Source of the DNA: Oceanobacter sp.
GTDB taxonomy: Bacteria; Pseudomonadota; Gammaproteobacteria; Pseudomonadales; Oceanobacteraceae
Length of the DNA: 39,861 bases
Reading direction: 5' to 3'
Assembly: GCA_002733645.1 (NCBI GenBank)
Contig: NVWL01000024.1
Span: 1 to 39,861 of the forward strand
The translations under genes and the position numbers were made by a program. The notes under the pieces were generated by a model, which saw only the letters and a program-made list of their open reading frames with translations, was not told the origin of the DNA and searched no databases. This document shows positions 19,792-29,525 of this stretch, piece by piece (the first letter of the stretch is position 1; every line of letters begins with the position of its first letter).

Positions 19792-20168
19792 TGAAGCTTG
19801 AAGACAGTGTCATAGTCACAGTGAAAACTGAATATCTGGATGAGCAATCATTGCCAGAAGATGACCGCTACGTCTTTGCTTACCACATCAATATTCGCAA
19901 TGACGGCGACCAAGCTGCCACATTACGCACCCGCCATTGGTTTATCGCCAATGGCAACGCTGACGTACAAGAAGTAAAAGGGGAAGGCGTGATTGGTGAA
20001 CAGCCGACCATAGAGCCAGGAGAAACCTATCGCTACTCATCAGGTTCCGTATTAAGCACTCGAGTTGGCAGTATGCGTGGCTACTACGTTATGGAAGCGG
20101 ACGACGGCACCTTATTCCATGCCACCATTCCGGTGTTCACGCTGTCGCTACCTAACGCTCTGAATTAA
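19791..20168 (+). CDS. apaG: ApaG domain protein (CorD)
   Basis: This 125-residue protein of the ApaG/DUF525 family has an immunoglobulin-like beta sandwich. It contains the family blocks YAYHINIRNDGD-like, LRTRHWFIANGNADVQEVKGEGVIGEQPTIEPGE split across strands, and SMRGYY near the C terminus. It is encoded between rsmA and apaH with one-base TAATG overlaps on both sides, the classical arrangement. Its biochemical role is not settled; mutants in enterics affect Mg/Co tolerance and nucleotide metabolism. Confidence 0.95.
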   Translation: MKLEDSVIVTVKTEYLDEQSLPEDDRYVFAYHINIRNDGDQAATLRTRHWFIANGNADVQEVKGEGVIGEQPTIEPGETYRYSSGSVLSTRVGSMRGYYVMEADDGTLFHATIPVFTLSLPNALN

Positions 20169-20977
20169 TGGCTACGTACGTCATTGGCGACTTGCAGGGA
20201 TGTTACGAACCCCTGCAACGGTTACTCAAAAAGATCGCCTTCGACCCAAAACAAGATCACCTCTGGTTTGCTGGTGACTTGGTCAATCGTGGGCCGGAGT
20301 CGCTTGAGTGCCTGCGCTTTATTCGCCATTTAGCGCACCGTGCTACCGTCGTATTAGGGAATCATGATTTGCACTTATTGGCGACGTACTACGGCGCTGC
20401 TAAAAACAGAAAAAACGATACGTTAGAAGAGGTACTCAACGCACCTGATTGTGTCGGTTTGATGGATTGGCTGCGTCATCAGCCCCTAGTACATTACGAT
20501 GCCGCTAACAACTGGTGTATGACTCATGCGGGCCTGCCACCCATGTGGAGTGCGCGTAAAGCGCATTCACTGGCACAAGAAGTTGAAAGCGTATTACGCG
20601 GCGATTGTGCGCCGTTTTTCGCACAGATGTACGGCAACCAACCCGACCTATGGGACAACAGTTTAACCGGCCAGGATAGACTCCGAGTGATCGTTAATTA
20701 CCTCACTCGTATGCGTTTTGTCGATGTCGACGGTCGACTAGACTTAGTCACAAAAGAAGGCGAAGGCTCACGACCCAATGGGTTTGTGCCGTGGTTTGAA
20801 CACCCACAGCGGAAATCCGTAAACACACGTATCGTCTTTGGTCATTGGGCAGCCCTAGAGGGTAAAGCCGATGTTGCCAATGTCTGGGCATTAGACACCG
20901 GGTGCGTTTGGGGTGGAAAACTCACCGCTTTGCGTCTTGAAGATAAGAGAAGATTCAGCGTACCCGCTAAAAAATAA
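20168..20977 (+). CDS. apaH: Symmetrical diadenosine tetraphosphatase
   Basis: ApaH hydrolyses Ap4A to two ADP and in enterics also removes Np4 caps from RNA. The 269-residue metallophosphatase has the three signature blocks GDLQGC at 7-12, GDLVNRGPES at 36-45 and GNHD at 64-67, and later a GHWAALEGK block and an LDTGCVWGG block for metal and substrate binding. It starts in the TAATG overlap with apaG. It is slightly shorter than the E. coli enzyme (280), with no key motif missing. Confidence 0.96.
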   Translation: MATYVIGDLQGCYEPLQRLLKKIAFDPKQDHLWFAGDLVNRGPESLECLRFIRHLAHRATVVLGNHDLHLLATYYGAAKNRKNDTLEEVLNAPDCVGLMDWLRHQPLVHYDAANNWCMTHAGLPPMWSARKAHSLAQEVESVLRGDCAPFFAQMYGNQPDLWDNSLTGQDRLRVIVNYLTRMRFVDVDGRLDLVTKEGEGSRPNGFVPWFEHPQRKSVNTRIVFGHWAALEGKADVANVWALDTGCVWGGKLTALRLEDKRRFSVPAKK

Positions 20978-20991
20978 CACGGAGACCACAC

Positions 20992-21309
20992 ATGGCTTAC
21001 GAACGTATCACTATCGCCGATGCAAAACCCCTTTTTGATAACGAAAGTCTACGAGTTGCCGATATTCGCGATGCAATGAGCTACGAATCCAGTCACATCA
21101 AAGGCGCCATCAACCTTAATAACGACAACCTGCCTGCATTCATGCAGCAGACACCGAAAGACGCACCAATTTTGGTCTGCTGCTACCACGGCAACTCTAG
21201 CCAAGGAGCAGCGCAATTTCTTGCCGCTCAAGGTTACGACACCGTATATAGCTTAGATGGCGGCTTTGAAATGTGGAAAATGGCCGTTCCTGAGCTGTGT
21301 GAGCAATAA
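20992..21309 (+). CDS. glpE: Thiosulfate sulfurtransferase GlpE (single-domain rhodanese)
   Basis: GlpE transfers sulfane sulfur from thiosulfate to thiol or cyanide acceptors. The 105-residue protein is one rhodanese domain: VADIRDAMSYESSHIKGA, then the active-site loop CYHGNSS with the catalytic cysteine at 64, then SLDGGFEMWK. These match GlpE closely. A GGAGA ribosome site lies just before the ATG. It is the last gene of the lptD-to-glpE run; no clear intrinsic terminator follows. Confidence 0.93.
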   Translation: MAYERITIADAKPLFDNESLRVADIRDAMSYESSHIKGAINLNNDNLPAFMQQTPKDAPILVCCYHGNSSQGAAQFLAAQGYDTVYSLDGGFEMWKMAVPELCEQ

Positions 21310-21687
21310 TCACGACCTTCATACATCGCCCATAAATTCCGGCTGGCAGGAATGCATAGTGCATTTTTGCCGCCTCCTCTGATTTACTCTGTCATTTTCA
21401 TCGAAAACGCGCATTTGATCACATTGGTCAGCAGATAATGCTGCATCTCGGCACAAGCCGTGCATACTAATATTTACAGGTTCAAGAAGCGTCAGAATTT
21501 TGGAAAGACTCTGGCCAAGCGTGATCGAACCGGGCCATACTGGTCAAAAGCATATGGAATTTATCCGTGATGCTTGGTGCGTACCATTGTTTAACTCATG
21601 GTTTAACTCGTGCCTTAACTAACACATTTATGTCAGGTTTTTATGTAACTAATTAATAAACAAAGAATCAGCCAGAAGGGGTGAACC
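21310..21687. other. Long leader region upstream of prkA
   Basis: 378 bases without a convincing gene. It contains a perfect palindrome AATGCA-TAG-TGCATT at 21351-21365 and, nearer to prkA, three TTAACT hexamers spaced exactly 12 bases apart. A 28-codon open frame starting near 21352 has no properly placed ribosome site. The prkA start has AAGGGG eight bases upstream. A regulatory role is likely, as the prkA operon is stress-regulated in other bacteria. No canonical promoter can be fixed. Confidence 0.5.
21591..21620 (+). repeat. Three TTAACT direct repeats with 12-bp period
   Basis: TTAACT occurs at 21591, 21603 and 21615, with spacers CATGGT and CGTGCC, so the copies lie about one helical turn apart. 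They end 67 bases before the prkA start. This is the expected geometry for a cooperatively bound transcription factor, but no known factor is assigned. Confidence 0.6.
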
Positions 21688-23610
21688 ATGAGCGTATTCA
21701 GCCGTTTTCAAGAACGCTATCGCGAAACGCAGGAAGAGGTAATCAGTCTCCAAGACTACCTTGATTTGTGTAAACAAGATCCCACCGTTTATGCCTCGGC
21801 CGCAGAACGAATGCTCATGGCCATCGGCGAACCGGAAGTTATTGATACCTCCAAAGACCTACGTCTCAGTCGCATATTTTCCAATAAAGTCATCAAATCT
21901 TACCCCGCCTTTTCCGAGTTTTATGGCATGGAAGAAGCCGTCGAAAATATCGTCTCGTACTTTCGTCATGCCGCTCAAGGCTTGGAAGAGCGTAAACAAA
22001 TTCTTTATTTATTAGGCCCTGTAGGCGGCGGTAAATCTTCTCTGGCTGAACGGCTCAAAGCGCTCATACAAGACATCCCCTTCTATGCGATTAAAGGTTC
22101 CCCCGTTTTCGAGTCACCGCTGGGCTTATTCGACGCCATCGAAGACGGCGCGATTCTCGAAGAAGATTACGGCATCCCGAAACGCTACTTAGGCCGGGTC
22201 ATGTCACCCTGGGCAGTCAAACGTCTGCATGAACTGGGCGGCGATATCAGCAAGTTCGAAGTGGTGAAATTATACCCCTCCACACTCGATCAAATTGGCG
22301 TTGCTAAAACCGAACCCGGTGACGAAAACAACCAAGATATTTCAGCACTCGTAGGTAAGGTCGATATTCGTAAACTCGAAGACTTCGCCCAAGACGACCC
22401 CGATGCGTATTCTTATTCCGGATCATTGTGCCGTGCTAACCAAGGCTTGATGGAATTTGTGGAGATGTTTAAAGCACCAATTAAAGTGCTGCATCCTCTA
22501 TTAACGGCCACCCAAGAAGGCAATTACAACGGTACAGAAGGCATGGGAGCGATGCCTTTTGAAGGCGTCATCCTCGCGCACTCAAACGAATCCGAGTGGC
22601 AAGCCTTCCGCAATAACAAAAACAACGAAGCATTTCTCGACCGCGTATATATCGTCAAAGTGCCATATTGCTTACGCGTGGATGAAGAAATTAATATTTA
22701 TCACAAGCTACTTGAGCACAGCTCGCTATCACAAGCGCCATGCGCCCCTGATACGCTCTCTATGTTGGCTAAGTTCACCGTACTGTCTCGTTTAAAAGTG
22801 CCTGAAAATTCGAGTGTCTACTCGAAGATGCGTATCTATAACGGCGAGAATATGAAAGACACCGACCCCAAAGCGAAATCCATTCAGGAGTATCGCGATG
22901 GTGCTGGTGTGGATGAAGGCATGAACGGTATTTCAACACGCTTTGCCTTTAAGATTTTGTCTAAAGTATTTAACTTCGACTCTACTGAAGTGGCGGCCAA
23001 TCCGGTACATCTGATGTATGTATTGGAACAAGCCATTGAACAAGAGCAATTCCCTGAGGAAACTCACAACCGTTACCTCAACTATTTGAAAGAATACATT
23101 TCTTCTGAATACGTTGATTTTATCGGTAAAGAAATCCAAACGGCTTATCTCGAATCGTATGCAGAATATGGCCAAAATATATTTGATCGCTACGTTACCT
23201 ACGCAGACTTTTGGATACAAGATCAAGAATACCGTGACCCGGAAACCGGAGAAATTCTTGATCGCGTTTCAATTAACGAGGAGTTAGAAAAAATAGAAAA
23301 ATCCGCGGGAATTAGTAATCCAAAAGATTTCCGTAACGAGATCGTGAACTTTGTATTACGTGCTCGCGCTAACAATAATGGCAACAACCCAAGCTGGCAG
23401 TCGTACGAGAAAATGCGCTCCGTCATTGAGAAAAAAATGTTCTCAAATACCGAAGACCTCCTGCCTGTTATTTCGTTCTCGGCTAAATCTTCTAATGAAG
23501 ACACCAAGAAACACGACGATTTCGTCGCCAGAATGACAGAGCGTGGTTATACCGAGAAACAGGTTCGCCTGCTCTCAGAATGGTATCTGCGAGTGCGTAA
23601 GTCTCAGTAA
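21688..23610 (+). CDS. prkA: PrkA/YeaG-family serine protein kinase
   Basis: The 640-residue protein (E. coli YeaG 644) has an N-terminal AAA+ domain with Walker A GPVGGGKS at 110-117, a central region with [20 protein letters not shown], and the C-terminal PrkA kinase-like domain. The family is an ATP-dependent protein kinase or AAA protease involved in stationary-phase and starvation adaptation. It is followed by yeaH and ycgB, the conserved partner genes. The start is supported by an AAGGGG site. Confidence 0.95.
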   Translation: MSVFSRFQERYRETQEEVISLQDYLDLCKQDPTVYASAAERMLMAIGEPEVIDTSKDLRLSRIFSNKVIKSYPAFSEFYGMEEAVENIVSYFRHAAQGLEERKQILYLLGPVGGGKSSLAERLKALIQDIPFYAIKGSPVFESPLGLFDAIEDGAILEEDYGIPKRYLGRVMSPWAVKRLHELGGDISKFEVVKLYPSTLDQIGVAKTEPGDENNQDISALVGKVDIRKLEDFAQDDPDAYSYSGSLCRANQGLMEFVEMFKAPIKVLHPLLTATQEGNYNGTEGMGAMPFEGVILAHSNESEWQAFRNNKNNEAFLDRVYIVKVPYCLRVDEEINIYHKLLEHSSLSQAPCAPDTLSMLAKFTVLSRLKVPENSSVYSKMRIYNGENMKDTDPKAKSIQEYRDGAGVDEGMNGISTRFAFKILSKVFNFDSTEVAANPVHLMYVLEQAIEQEQFPEETHNRYLNYLKEYISSEYVDFIGKEIQTAYLESYAEYGQNIFDRYVTYADFWIQDQEYRDPETGEILDRVSINEELEKIEKSAGISNPKDFRNEIVNFVLRARANNNGNNPSWQSYEKMRSVIEKKMFSNTEDLLPVISFSAKSSNEDTKKHDDFVARMTERGYTEKQVRLLSEWYLRVRKSQ

Positions 23611-23675
23611 TCCTGATCAGTGTTGCGCCTTCTCACGTTCGTTTATGGGAAGCGCAACCACTTAAGCGAGGGTGT

Positions 23676-24950
23676 ATGTCCTACATTATTGATCGACGCC
23701 TGAATGGAAAGAATAAAAGCACAGTTAACCGACAGCGTTTTTTACGGCGTTATCGCGCCCATATTAAAGACGCCGTAAAAGATGCTGTTAACCGCCGCTC
23801 GATCACCGACATGGATCGCGGCGAGCAAATCAGCATTCCAACTCGAAATACCAATGAGCCAAGTATTTCCCATGGCCAAGGTGGTAAACAAAACCGTGTT
23901 TATCCCGGTAACAAAGAATTTCATACCGGTGATGAGCTGGAAAAACCACAACAAGGTGGTGGTGGGCAAGGCAGCGGCCAAGCCAGTGATCAAGGGGAAG
24001 GCGAAGAAGATTTTACCTTCGCGATCACGCGTGATGAGTTTTTAAATTATCTCTTCGATGATTTAGCACTGCCCAATATGATTAAAAAGTCACTAGCACA
24101 AACCAAAAATTTCCAAACACGCCGAGCAGGATTTGTCTCTGAAGGCACACCCAACAACCTCTCGGTTGTAAAATCTATGCGCAATGCCCATGCTCGACGC
24201 ATCGGTATGGGGGCAGGTAAACGACGTAAATTAAAAGAACTGCAATCCCAGTTGGAAACTGCCGAGCACGTAGGTAATACGGCCATTATCCCGACACTAA
24301 AGAGTGAGATTGAAGATCTTGAGCGTCGTCTAAAATTGATTCCTTTCCTTGATGACATCGACCTCAGATACCGTAACCAAGTCAAAGTCCCGATGCCCAC
24401 CAGCAAGGCCGTGATGTTTTGCTTAATGGATGTCTCTGGATCAATGACACAAGATGTGAAAGACCTTGCTAAGCGTTTTTATCTTTTGTTGTATCTGTTC
24501 TTAGAACGTAACTACGAACAAATAGACATTGTATTTATTCGCCATCACACCAGTGCTAAAGAAGTCGACGAGCAAGAGTTTTTTTATTCGCGTGAGACCG
24601 GCGGCACCATAGTGTCCAGCGCATTAAAGCTGATGGATGAGATTATTCAATCTCGCTACGACGGCGGCGATTGGAATATATACGCGGCTCAAGCCTCTGA
24701 CGGTGATAACTGGGATGACGACTCCCCGCTATGCGCCGAGCTACTGAGTAAAAAAATTCTGCCTGCGGTACAGTACTTCTCTTATATTGAAATTACTCCC
24801 AATGACCATCAAGCCTTATGGGATGCTTACAAGCATGTTGGTAAGTCATTTGATAAGCAGTTCGCGATGGCACAAATTCGTGGCCCAGAAGATATATTCC
24901 CTGTATTCCGTGAGCTGTTTGCACGTGATCAGTACGAGGAGGCAATATGA
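23676..24950 (+). CDS. yeaH: YeaH/YhbH family protein (DUF444)
   Basis: This 424-residue protein (E. coli 427) belongs to the DUF444 family that accompanies PrkA and SpoVR. It starts with a basic [20 protein letters not shown] segment, has a Gly/Gln-rich linker near residues 85-110 and a von Willebrand A-like domain with a MIDAS-type DVSGSM motif at 252-257. It is probably a cytoplasmic scaffold or metal-dependent adhesion-type module. The biochemical role is unknown. Its stop overlaps ycgB in ATGA. Confidence 0.93.
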   Translation: MSYIIDRRLNGKNKSTVNRQRFLRRYRAHIKDAVKDAVNRRSITDMDRGEQISIPTRNTNEPSISHGQGGKQNRVYPGNKEFHTGDELEKPQQGGGGQGSGQASDQGEGEEDFTFAITRDEFLNYLFDDLALPNMIKKSLAQTKNFQTRRAGFVSEGTPNNLSVVKSMRNAHARRIGMGAGKRRKLKELQSQLETAEHVGNTAIIPTLKSEIEDLERRLKLIPFLDDIDLRYRNQVKVPMPTSKAVMFCLMDVSGSMTQDVKDLAKRFYLLLYLFLERNYEQIDIVFIRHHTSAKEVDEQEFFYSRETGGTIVSSALKLMDEIIQSRYDGGDWNIYAAQASDGDNWDDDSPLCAELLSKKILPAVQYFSYIEITPNDHQALWDAYKHVGKSFDKQFAMAQIRGPEDIFPVFRELFARDQYEEAI

Positions 24951-26473
24951 GCGACGAGAACCCAAGCAGTAAAAACAACTACATTTCGACCGGCTCAGAT
25001 TGGACCTTTGATCTACTAGAAACGTATGACAGCGAAATCGCCAGAGTCGCAGCAATCTATGGCCTTGATACCTACCCGAATCAAATTGAGGTCATCAGTG
25101 CCGAACAGATGATGGATGCCTACTCCTCTGTAGGTATGCCTATTGGCTATAATCACTGGTCGTATGGAAAGCAATTTTTATCTACGCAAAAAGGCTATCA
25201 ACGCGGTCAAATGGGTCTAGCCTATGAAATTGTGATCAATTCTAATCCATGCATCGCGTACCTCATGGAAGAAAACACCCTTCCCATGCAGGCCTTAGTG
25301 ATTGCTCATGCGTGTTACGGACACAATTCCTTTTTTAAGAATAATTACCTCTTCCGTACATGGACAGATGCAGGATCAATCATTGATTACCTAGTATTTG
25401 CCAAAAATTATATTCGTAAATGCGAAGAGCGCTACGGCCAAGATGAGGTGGAGCAAATGCTCGACTCATGTCACGCATTACAAAACTACGGCGTTGATCG
25501 TTACCGCCGCCCAAAACCTATCTCTGCTGCCGAAGAGCGAATGCGCCAAGAAGAACGCGAAACTATATTGCAGCAACAGCTCAATGATCTCTGGCGAACC
25601 TTGCCAGTACAAAAAAAAGACGAAGCGCCTAAAGCTCGTCGGCAGTTTCCATCAGAGCCGCAAGAAAACCTGCTCTACTTTGTTGAAAAAAATGCGCCCC
25701 TGTTAGCCCCTTGGCAACGAGAGGTGATTCGCATAGTGCGGAAAATCTCGCAGTATTTTTATCCGCAGCGCCAAACCCAAGTTATGAATGAGGGCTGGGC
25801 TACGTTTTGGCATTACACTTTGCTAAATCATTTGTACGATGAGGGCAAAGTTACCGACGGCTTTATGATGGAGTTTTTAACCTCACATACTAATGTGGTC
25901 GCACAACCCGGATTTGACTCCCCTTACTTCAATGGCATCAACCCCTACGCTTTGGGTTTTAATATGTTCCGCGATATTCGTCGTATCTGTGAAAACCCGA
26001 CCGATGAGGATCGTGAATGGTTTCCTGATATTGCCGGTAAAGACTGGCTAGAAACCTTGCACTTTGCGATGCGAGATTTCAAAGACGAAAGCTTTATTCA
26101 GCAATATTTATCGCCGCATTTGATGCGAGAATTTCATTTATTCTCAATTTATGATGACGAATCAGCCGAGCACTATCGCGTAGATGCCATTCACAATGAG
26201 CAAGGGTATCGAAAACTACGAGAAACACTGGCTCGCCAGTATGATTTATCGGTACGTGAACCTAACATTCAAGTCACCAACGTCGATGTCGAGGGAGACC
26301 GCTCAATCACCCTAAAACACACCCAACAAGATGGAAAGCCTCTGTCTGGCGATACCTTTGAAGTACTCAAACACTTGCATACGTTATGGGGCTTTGATGT
26401 TCATTTAGAAAGCTGGGATGGCGATACGATGCTAAAGCGCATGAGCTGCCCTTCAATTTCTGTGGAGCTGTAA
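24947..26473 (+). CDS. ycgB: SpoVR family protein YcgB
   Basis: The 508-residue protein (E. coli YcgB 510) belongs to the SpoVR family. Conserved blocks include [19 protein letters not shown], a possible metal-binding [12 protein letters not shown] with His121 and His126, and [12 protein letters not shown]. It is translationally coupled to yeaH by a four-base overlap. SpoVR is needed for spore cortex formation in Bacillus; in Gram-negatives it is part of the PrkA stress operon with unknown chemistry. Confidence 0.94.
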   Translation: MSDENPSSKNNYISTGSDWTFDLLETYDSEIARVAAIYGLDTYPNQIEVISAEQMMDAYSSVGMPIGYNHWSYGKQFLSTQKGYQRGQMGLAYEIVINSNPCIAYLMEENTLPMQALVIAHACYGHNSFFKNNYLFRTWTDAGSIIDYLVFAKNYIRKCEERYGQDEVEQMLDSCHALQNYGVDRYRRPKPISAAEERMRQEERETILQQQLNDLWRTLPVQKKDEAPKARRQFPSEPQENLLYFVEKNAPLLAPWQREVIRIVRKISQYFYPQRQTQVMNEGWATFWHYTLLNHLYDEGKVTDGFMMEFLTSHTNVVAQPGFDSPYFNGINPYALGFNMFRDIRRICENPTDEDREWFPDIAGKDWLETLHFAMRDFKDESFIQQYLSPHLMREFHLFSIYDDESAEHYRVDAIHNEQGYRKLRETLARQYDLSVREPNIQVTNVDVEGDRSITLKHTQQDGKPLSGDTFEVLKHLHTLWGFDVHLESWDGDTMLKRMSCPSISVEL

Positions 26474-26534
26474 ATTGCGCCTATAAATAACAAAAACAAA
26501 TAACAACAATGAATAACCAACAATAAATAAGCAT

Positions 26535-26567
26535 AAAAAACGGAGCAAATTAACGCTCCGTTTTTTT
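26535..26567. terminator. Bidirectional terminator between ycgB and flgT
   Basis: The stem CGGAGC / GCTCCG encloses the eight-base loop AAATTAAC and is flanked by AAAAAA on the left and TTTTTTT on the right. The stem can extend through A-T pairs. It serves both the ycgB operon (plus) and flgP-flgT (minus). Confidence 0.9.
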
Positions 26568-26601
26568 ATGCTTTGCTCAATTTAAAGCACTTTCTAAACA
26601 A

Positions 26602-27789
26602 TCACCAAGCAATCACCATATCATCACGCTGAATGGCCAAATGCTCTGCTGATTGTTTTAAATCAGCCACAATAAACTGTGGTTGCACGTGTTTTACCAC
26701 CGCTTCAGCGGCCATGTCCGTTAGCTCTGTACGAGGTTCCAGATCAAGGTTATACAGCGTACCTGTGCGGTACACCTTAAACGTATCACCTGGTCTGATT
26801 CCAGCGCCGGCACTGGCTTCAATATGCAAACGATTACCGCGAGCTTTAACAATACGCGCCATAAATGGCTGACAACGTAGGGTTTGATTTAAATCATCAG
26901 CCGCTTTCTCTAATAACGAGCTTACTTCGCCGCCATAGTTGGTGTCCCAAAAATCAGGTGTCGCAAAACCAACATAATCATTTTTACGCACATTCCACTC
27001 TCCTTGAGTACGATATGTACGCTGCGACAACATAGCGCCACTTAAGCCATCATGAATAAATACATCCATCACAAATTCACGTTGGCGTGCTTTACTCATC
27101 CCTGCCAATCGAGATAAAGCAAAGCCACTCTGTTTTTGTTCTTTCGCCAAAGAAAGATCCCTCACGACGCCCGATACGACATACTGCGCACCCAACTGCG
27201 TCGCCAAAGCAACTGAGGTGGTCAAACGCTGCTGTGCGGTTTCTGCCGATGGCGCACGACGAGGGTCTTGATACAAGCTAATGCGAGTAGCATCTAGGGC
27301 ATGCACTAGTCCTTGGCCGTTTAATTCAGAGGCTAACCAACGTGGCAGTGCTTGTTCAATATTCTCTAGACGACCATAGGTTGCATGTTGAGGGCGAGCT
27401 AAGCCAAATCCAGTGACCGCAATTGCTTTACGATATTCCTGAGTTTGCCCAGGACACAGAGATTGCTCATTCACATCCGCGCGTACCGACACTAGGTACA
27501 CACCGTCGACAACGTTTTCCCACAGCACTTCAACATTACGCACATCCGCGCCGGTCGATACTGCTACTTCATCTTTAGAAATTACGCCCTCTTTCATCAG
27601 CTGCATTCCCGAGACTTGCGCCCCTGCCTGCAAGCTTGCTTGATAAAGGGCGTCTTTCATTGCCTCCGCTCGGGCGTAAGATGGTGCGCCATCAATAGGC
27701 GCACGCCCAACCACTTCAACAACCTGGGCATTAACAAGCGATGTCTGAAAAGGTAATAACAAAGTTACTAGTAGCAATGACCAACGCAT
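26602..27789 (-). CDS. flgT: Flagellar H-ring assembly protein FlgT
   Basis: FlgT builds the H-ring around the basal body in Vibrio-type polar flagella and helps the sodium-driven T-ring assemble. The 395-residue protein has a signal peptide ending LVNA before QVVEV, a FlgT_N-like domain (VVGRAPIDGAPSYARAEAMK), a middle domain from CPGQTQEYRKAIAVTGF to about residue 300, and a C-terminal FlgT_C-like barrel (VKARGNRLHIEASAGAG, GDTFKVYRTG). The start is ATG 27789, nine bases downstream of GGAGG; a TTG at 27801 overlaps that site. It lies 12 bases after flgP, so they form an operon. No other flagellar gene is in the window. Confidence 0.85.
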   Translation of the reverse strand: MRWSLLLVTLLLPFQTSLVNAQVVEVVGRAPIDGAPSYARAEAMKDALYQASLQAGAQVSGMQLMKEGVISKDEVAVSTGADVRNVEVLWENVVDGVYLVSVRADVNEQSLCPGQTQEYRKAIAVTGFGLARPQHATYGRLENIEQALPRWLASELNGQGLVHALDATRISLYQDPRRAPSAETAQQRLTTSVALATQLGAQYVVSGVVRDLSLAKEQKQSGFALSRLAGMSKARQREFVMDVFIHDGLSGAMLSQRTYRTQGEWNVRKNDYVGFATPDFWDTNYGGEVSSLLEKAADDLNQTLRCQPFMARIVKARGNRLHIEASAGAGIRPGDTFKVYRTGTLYNLDLEPRTELTDMAAEAVVKHVQPQFIVADLKQSAEHLAIQRDDMVIAW

Positions 27790-27801
27790 AACGACCTCCA
27801 A

Positions 27802-28407
27802 TCATTCTATGAAATAAAAGCCGCTTTCAGGCATGGATGATTCACCCTTCACACGAGTACGTTGGCTCGCAGCAAAGTGTTGTGCATCTCGACCACCCAA
27901 AGGCACACGACAATCCACATTAAAGCGCTGGCTATCCATGGTTTGTAGACAGTTTCGGAAACCTTGATCAATGATCATTTCGAGCATGGTTTCTGCGCTG
28001 CCATCAGGCAATACATCGGTTGAAACCACGCGCGCGCCGTGCATAAAAGTTTCTACATAACTGGCAAAGCGATCATTCTGCACCACCATATCGCGCACGG
28101 TGGTACTGCCTTGTACTGAGGTACCGTACACACGTTCGGCCATGGCTCGATACGCGTCCATCTTTGATGCGCGAATAGCCATTAAACGTTTCTGCACATC
28201 CGATTTTTTACTCGCCGTATCCGTCGCACCGTAACCCACGACTCTAAGCACCATCGGAGCAACGGGGTCTATTTCCTGCTGAACCGGTGTGAAGAATTCT
28301 TCCGGGGGGGAACTCGCATTTGGCTGATCCAATACCGGGCCAGCACACGCAGATAAAATACCTGCCGCCAGCAAGACGCTGGCAGCAGTGGTTAACTTAA
28401 ATTTCAT
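27802..28407 (-). CDS. flgP: Flagellar outer-membrane lipoprotein FlgP (LPP20 family)
   Basis: The 201-residue product has a lipoprotein signal with lipobox LSAC, lipid-modified Cys21, and a low-complexity linker, then an LPP20-type domain (VVGYGATDT, RLMAIRASKMDAYRAMAERVYG) that also occurs in FlgP of Vibrio and Campylobacter. FlgP forms the basal disk or the outer part of the H-ring at the outer membrane. Pairing with flgT directly downstream supports this name over a generic LPP20 lipoprotein. The usual Vibrio neighbour flgO is missing. A GGAGTT ribosome site precedes the ATG. Confidence 0.82.
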   Translation of the reverse strand: MKFKLTTAASVLLAAGILSACAGPVLDQPNASSPPEEFFTPVQQEIDPVAPMVLRVVGYGATDTASKKSDVQKRLMAIRASKMDAYRAMAERVYGTSVQGSTTVRDMVVQNDRFASYVETFMHGARVVSTDVLPDGSAETMLEMIIDQGFRNCLQTMDSQRFNVDCRVPLGGRDAQHFAASQRTRVKGESSMPESGFYFIE

Positions 28408-28442
28408 ATCTGAACTCCAAACAGACAGGCTTATGTCAGTGT

Positions 28443-28468
28443 CTATCGGCCGACTGACAGAAAATTTA
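28443..28468 (-). promoter_or_regulatory. FliA (sigma-28)-like promoter for flgP-flgT
   Basis: On the minus strand TAAA (28468-28465) is followed after 14 bases by GCCGATAG (28450-28443). The sigma-28 consensus is TAAA-N15-GCCGATAA, so the -10 matches 7 of 8 and the spacer is one base short. The TAAA overlaps the stop codon of the upstream transporter gene. The start of flgP lies 36 bases beyond the -10 end. Confidence 0.65.
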
Positions 28469-29401
28469 AGATGTTTTATCCAATGTTTTTTGTATCGCCT
28501 TTGTAAGTGAGCCGTTAAACAAGGATTTAAGGGCTCTGTCTGGGCCTCGGTGCCATTGATACAAGCACAAAGCCGACAACAATAATGCCGCGCCTACCGC
28601 ACTCGACAACTGCAAACGTTCATCACGCAGCAAGTACCCCCACATCACCGCTAATACCGGGGCAATTAAGGTAATGAGTGTCACTCTTGAGGTCGGTAAA
28701 TGCTTGAGAATATAAAAATACAAAACAAACGCCAGTAGCGACCCAAATAAAATCAGATAACTCAACGAAAAAAGCGCAACAGGACTCCAAACTTCAGGTA
28801 AATGAATGCCAAATATGGGAACCGTGAGCAAATACATCAACGACGACATCCACAGTGTGCCGCTGGTTTGCACCATAGGATGCAATTGCGCATTCGCTTG
28901 CTTTGTCCATACCGCGCTCACCACAAAGAAAATCACCGAGAGCAAACTGCCCACAATGCCACGCCACGCTAAACCGTCCAACATTAAGCGCCCAGAGACC
29001 ACTAAGGTTAAGCCACTTAAGGCAATCAATAATGCCAACACCCTAATTGGCGTTAATTCCCGCTCGCGCAACCACACGTAAGCTAGTGCGCCGGTCAGCA
29101 TCGGTGCTAATCCATAAATGACAGAGATTAAGCCTGATGGAATGTAATGCGCACCCCAATACACCGACATCATGGCACCGTAAATGCCTACACTCCCGGC
29201 AAAATAACTTTGTAACGCTCGCGCACTCAAGGCCAGCTTCTGTCGCATGATCCACACCAATATCAGTGATAAACACGCGCTAATCCACATACGCAAACTC
29301 ACTGATGTAAAAAAATCCAAGCCCGTTTGGCTAAACTGGATTGCGATGGGGGTAGACGACCAAATAACGATCACCAACAGATATGCCAATAAGATTTTCA
29401 T
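28466..29401 (-). CDS. EamA/DMT-superfamily inner-membrane transporter
   Basis: A 311-residue hydrophobic protein with about ten transmembrane segments in two EamA repeats, beginning MKILLAYLLVIVIWSSTPIA and containing a second repeat with SLLSVIFFVVSAVWTKQAN and LITLIAPVLAVMWGYLL. The family exports or imports metabolites such as amino acids; this member's substrate cannot be told from sequence. A good AAGGTG site precedes the ATG. Its leader contains a terminator and an Ile/Val-rich short ORF suggesting attenuation. The stop codon overlaps the flgP promoter. Confidence 0.9.
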   Translation of the reverse strand: MKILLAYLLVIVIWSSTPIAIQFSQTGLDFFTSVSLRMWISACLSLILVWIMRQKLALSARALQSYFAGSVGIYGAMMSVYWGAHYIPSGLISVIYGLAPMLTGALAYVWLRERELTPIRVLALLIALSGLTLVVSGRLMLDGLAWRGIVGSLLSVIFFVVSAVWTKQANAQLHPMVQTSGTLWMSSLMYLLTVPIFGIHLPEVWSPVALFSLSYLILFGSLLAFVLYFYILKHLPTSRVTLITLIAPVLAVMWGYLLRDERLQLSSAVGAALLLSALCLYQWHRGPDRALKSLFNGSLTKAIQKTLDKTS

Positions 29402-29471
29402 GTTTCACCTTTCGTACGATTCATTGCCTCAAACCGATGATTTCCATCAAGAACCTCCAATCCGCAGCCAC

Positions 29472-29499
29472 AAAAAAGGCCGCATCATGTGCGGCCTTT
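29472..29499 (-). terminator. Leader terminator (putative attenuator) of the EamA gene
   Basis: On the minus strand AAAGGCCGCA-CATGA-TGCGGCCTTT is a perfect 10-bp stem followed by a run of T. It stands 71 bases upstream of the EamA start and directly downstream of the short leader ORF, so it would stop transcription before the transporter gene. The 3' arm shares TGATGCGGCC with the end of the leader ORF. On the plus strand there is no T run, so it is not a terminator for a plus-strand gene. Confidence 0.8.
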
Positions 29500-29525
29500 G
29501 AGAATTATTTTTGAGTTGTCTGCTC

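Noticed and set aside
21345-21368. Possible sigma-54 promoter (TGGCAG...TGCA) upstream of prkA
   Set aside because: The GG and GC dinucleotides do not keep both the required ten-base gap and a good TGGCAC match; the palindrome AATGCA-TAG-TGCATT explains the resemblance.
21352-21438. 28-codon ORF in the prkA leader
   Set aside because: The only purine-rich stretch touches the ATG directly, so spacing is wrong, and the peptide has no recognisable character.
29472-29499. Terminator of a plus-strand gene
   Set aside because: The T run is only on the minus strand and there is no plus-strand gene upstream; it fits a minus-strand leader.
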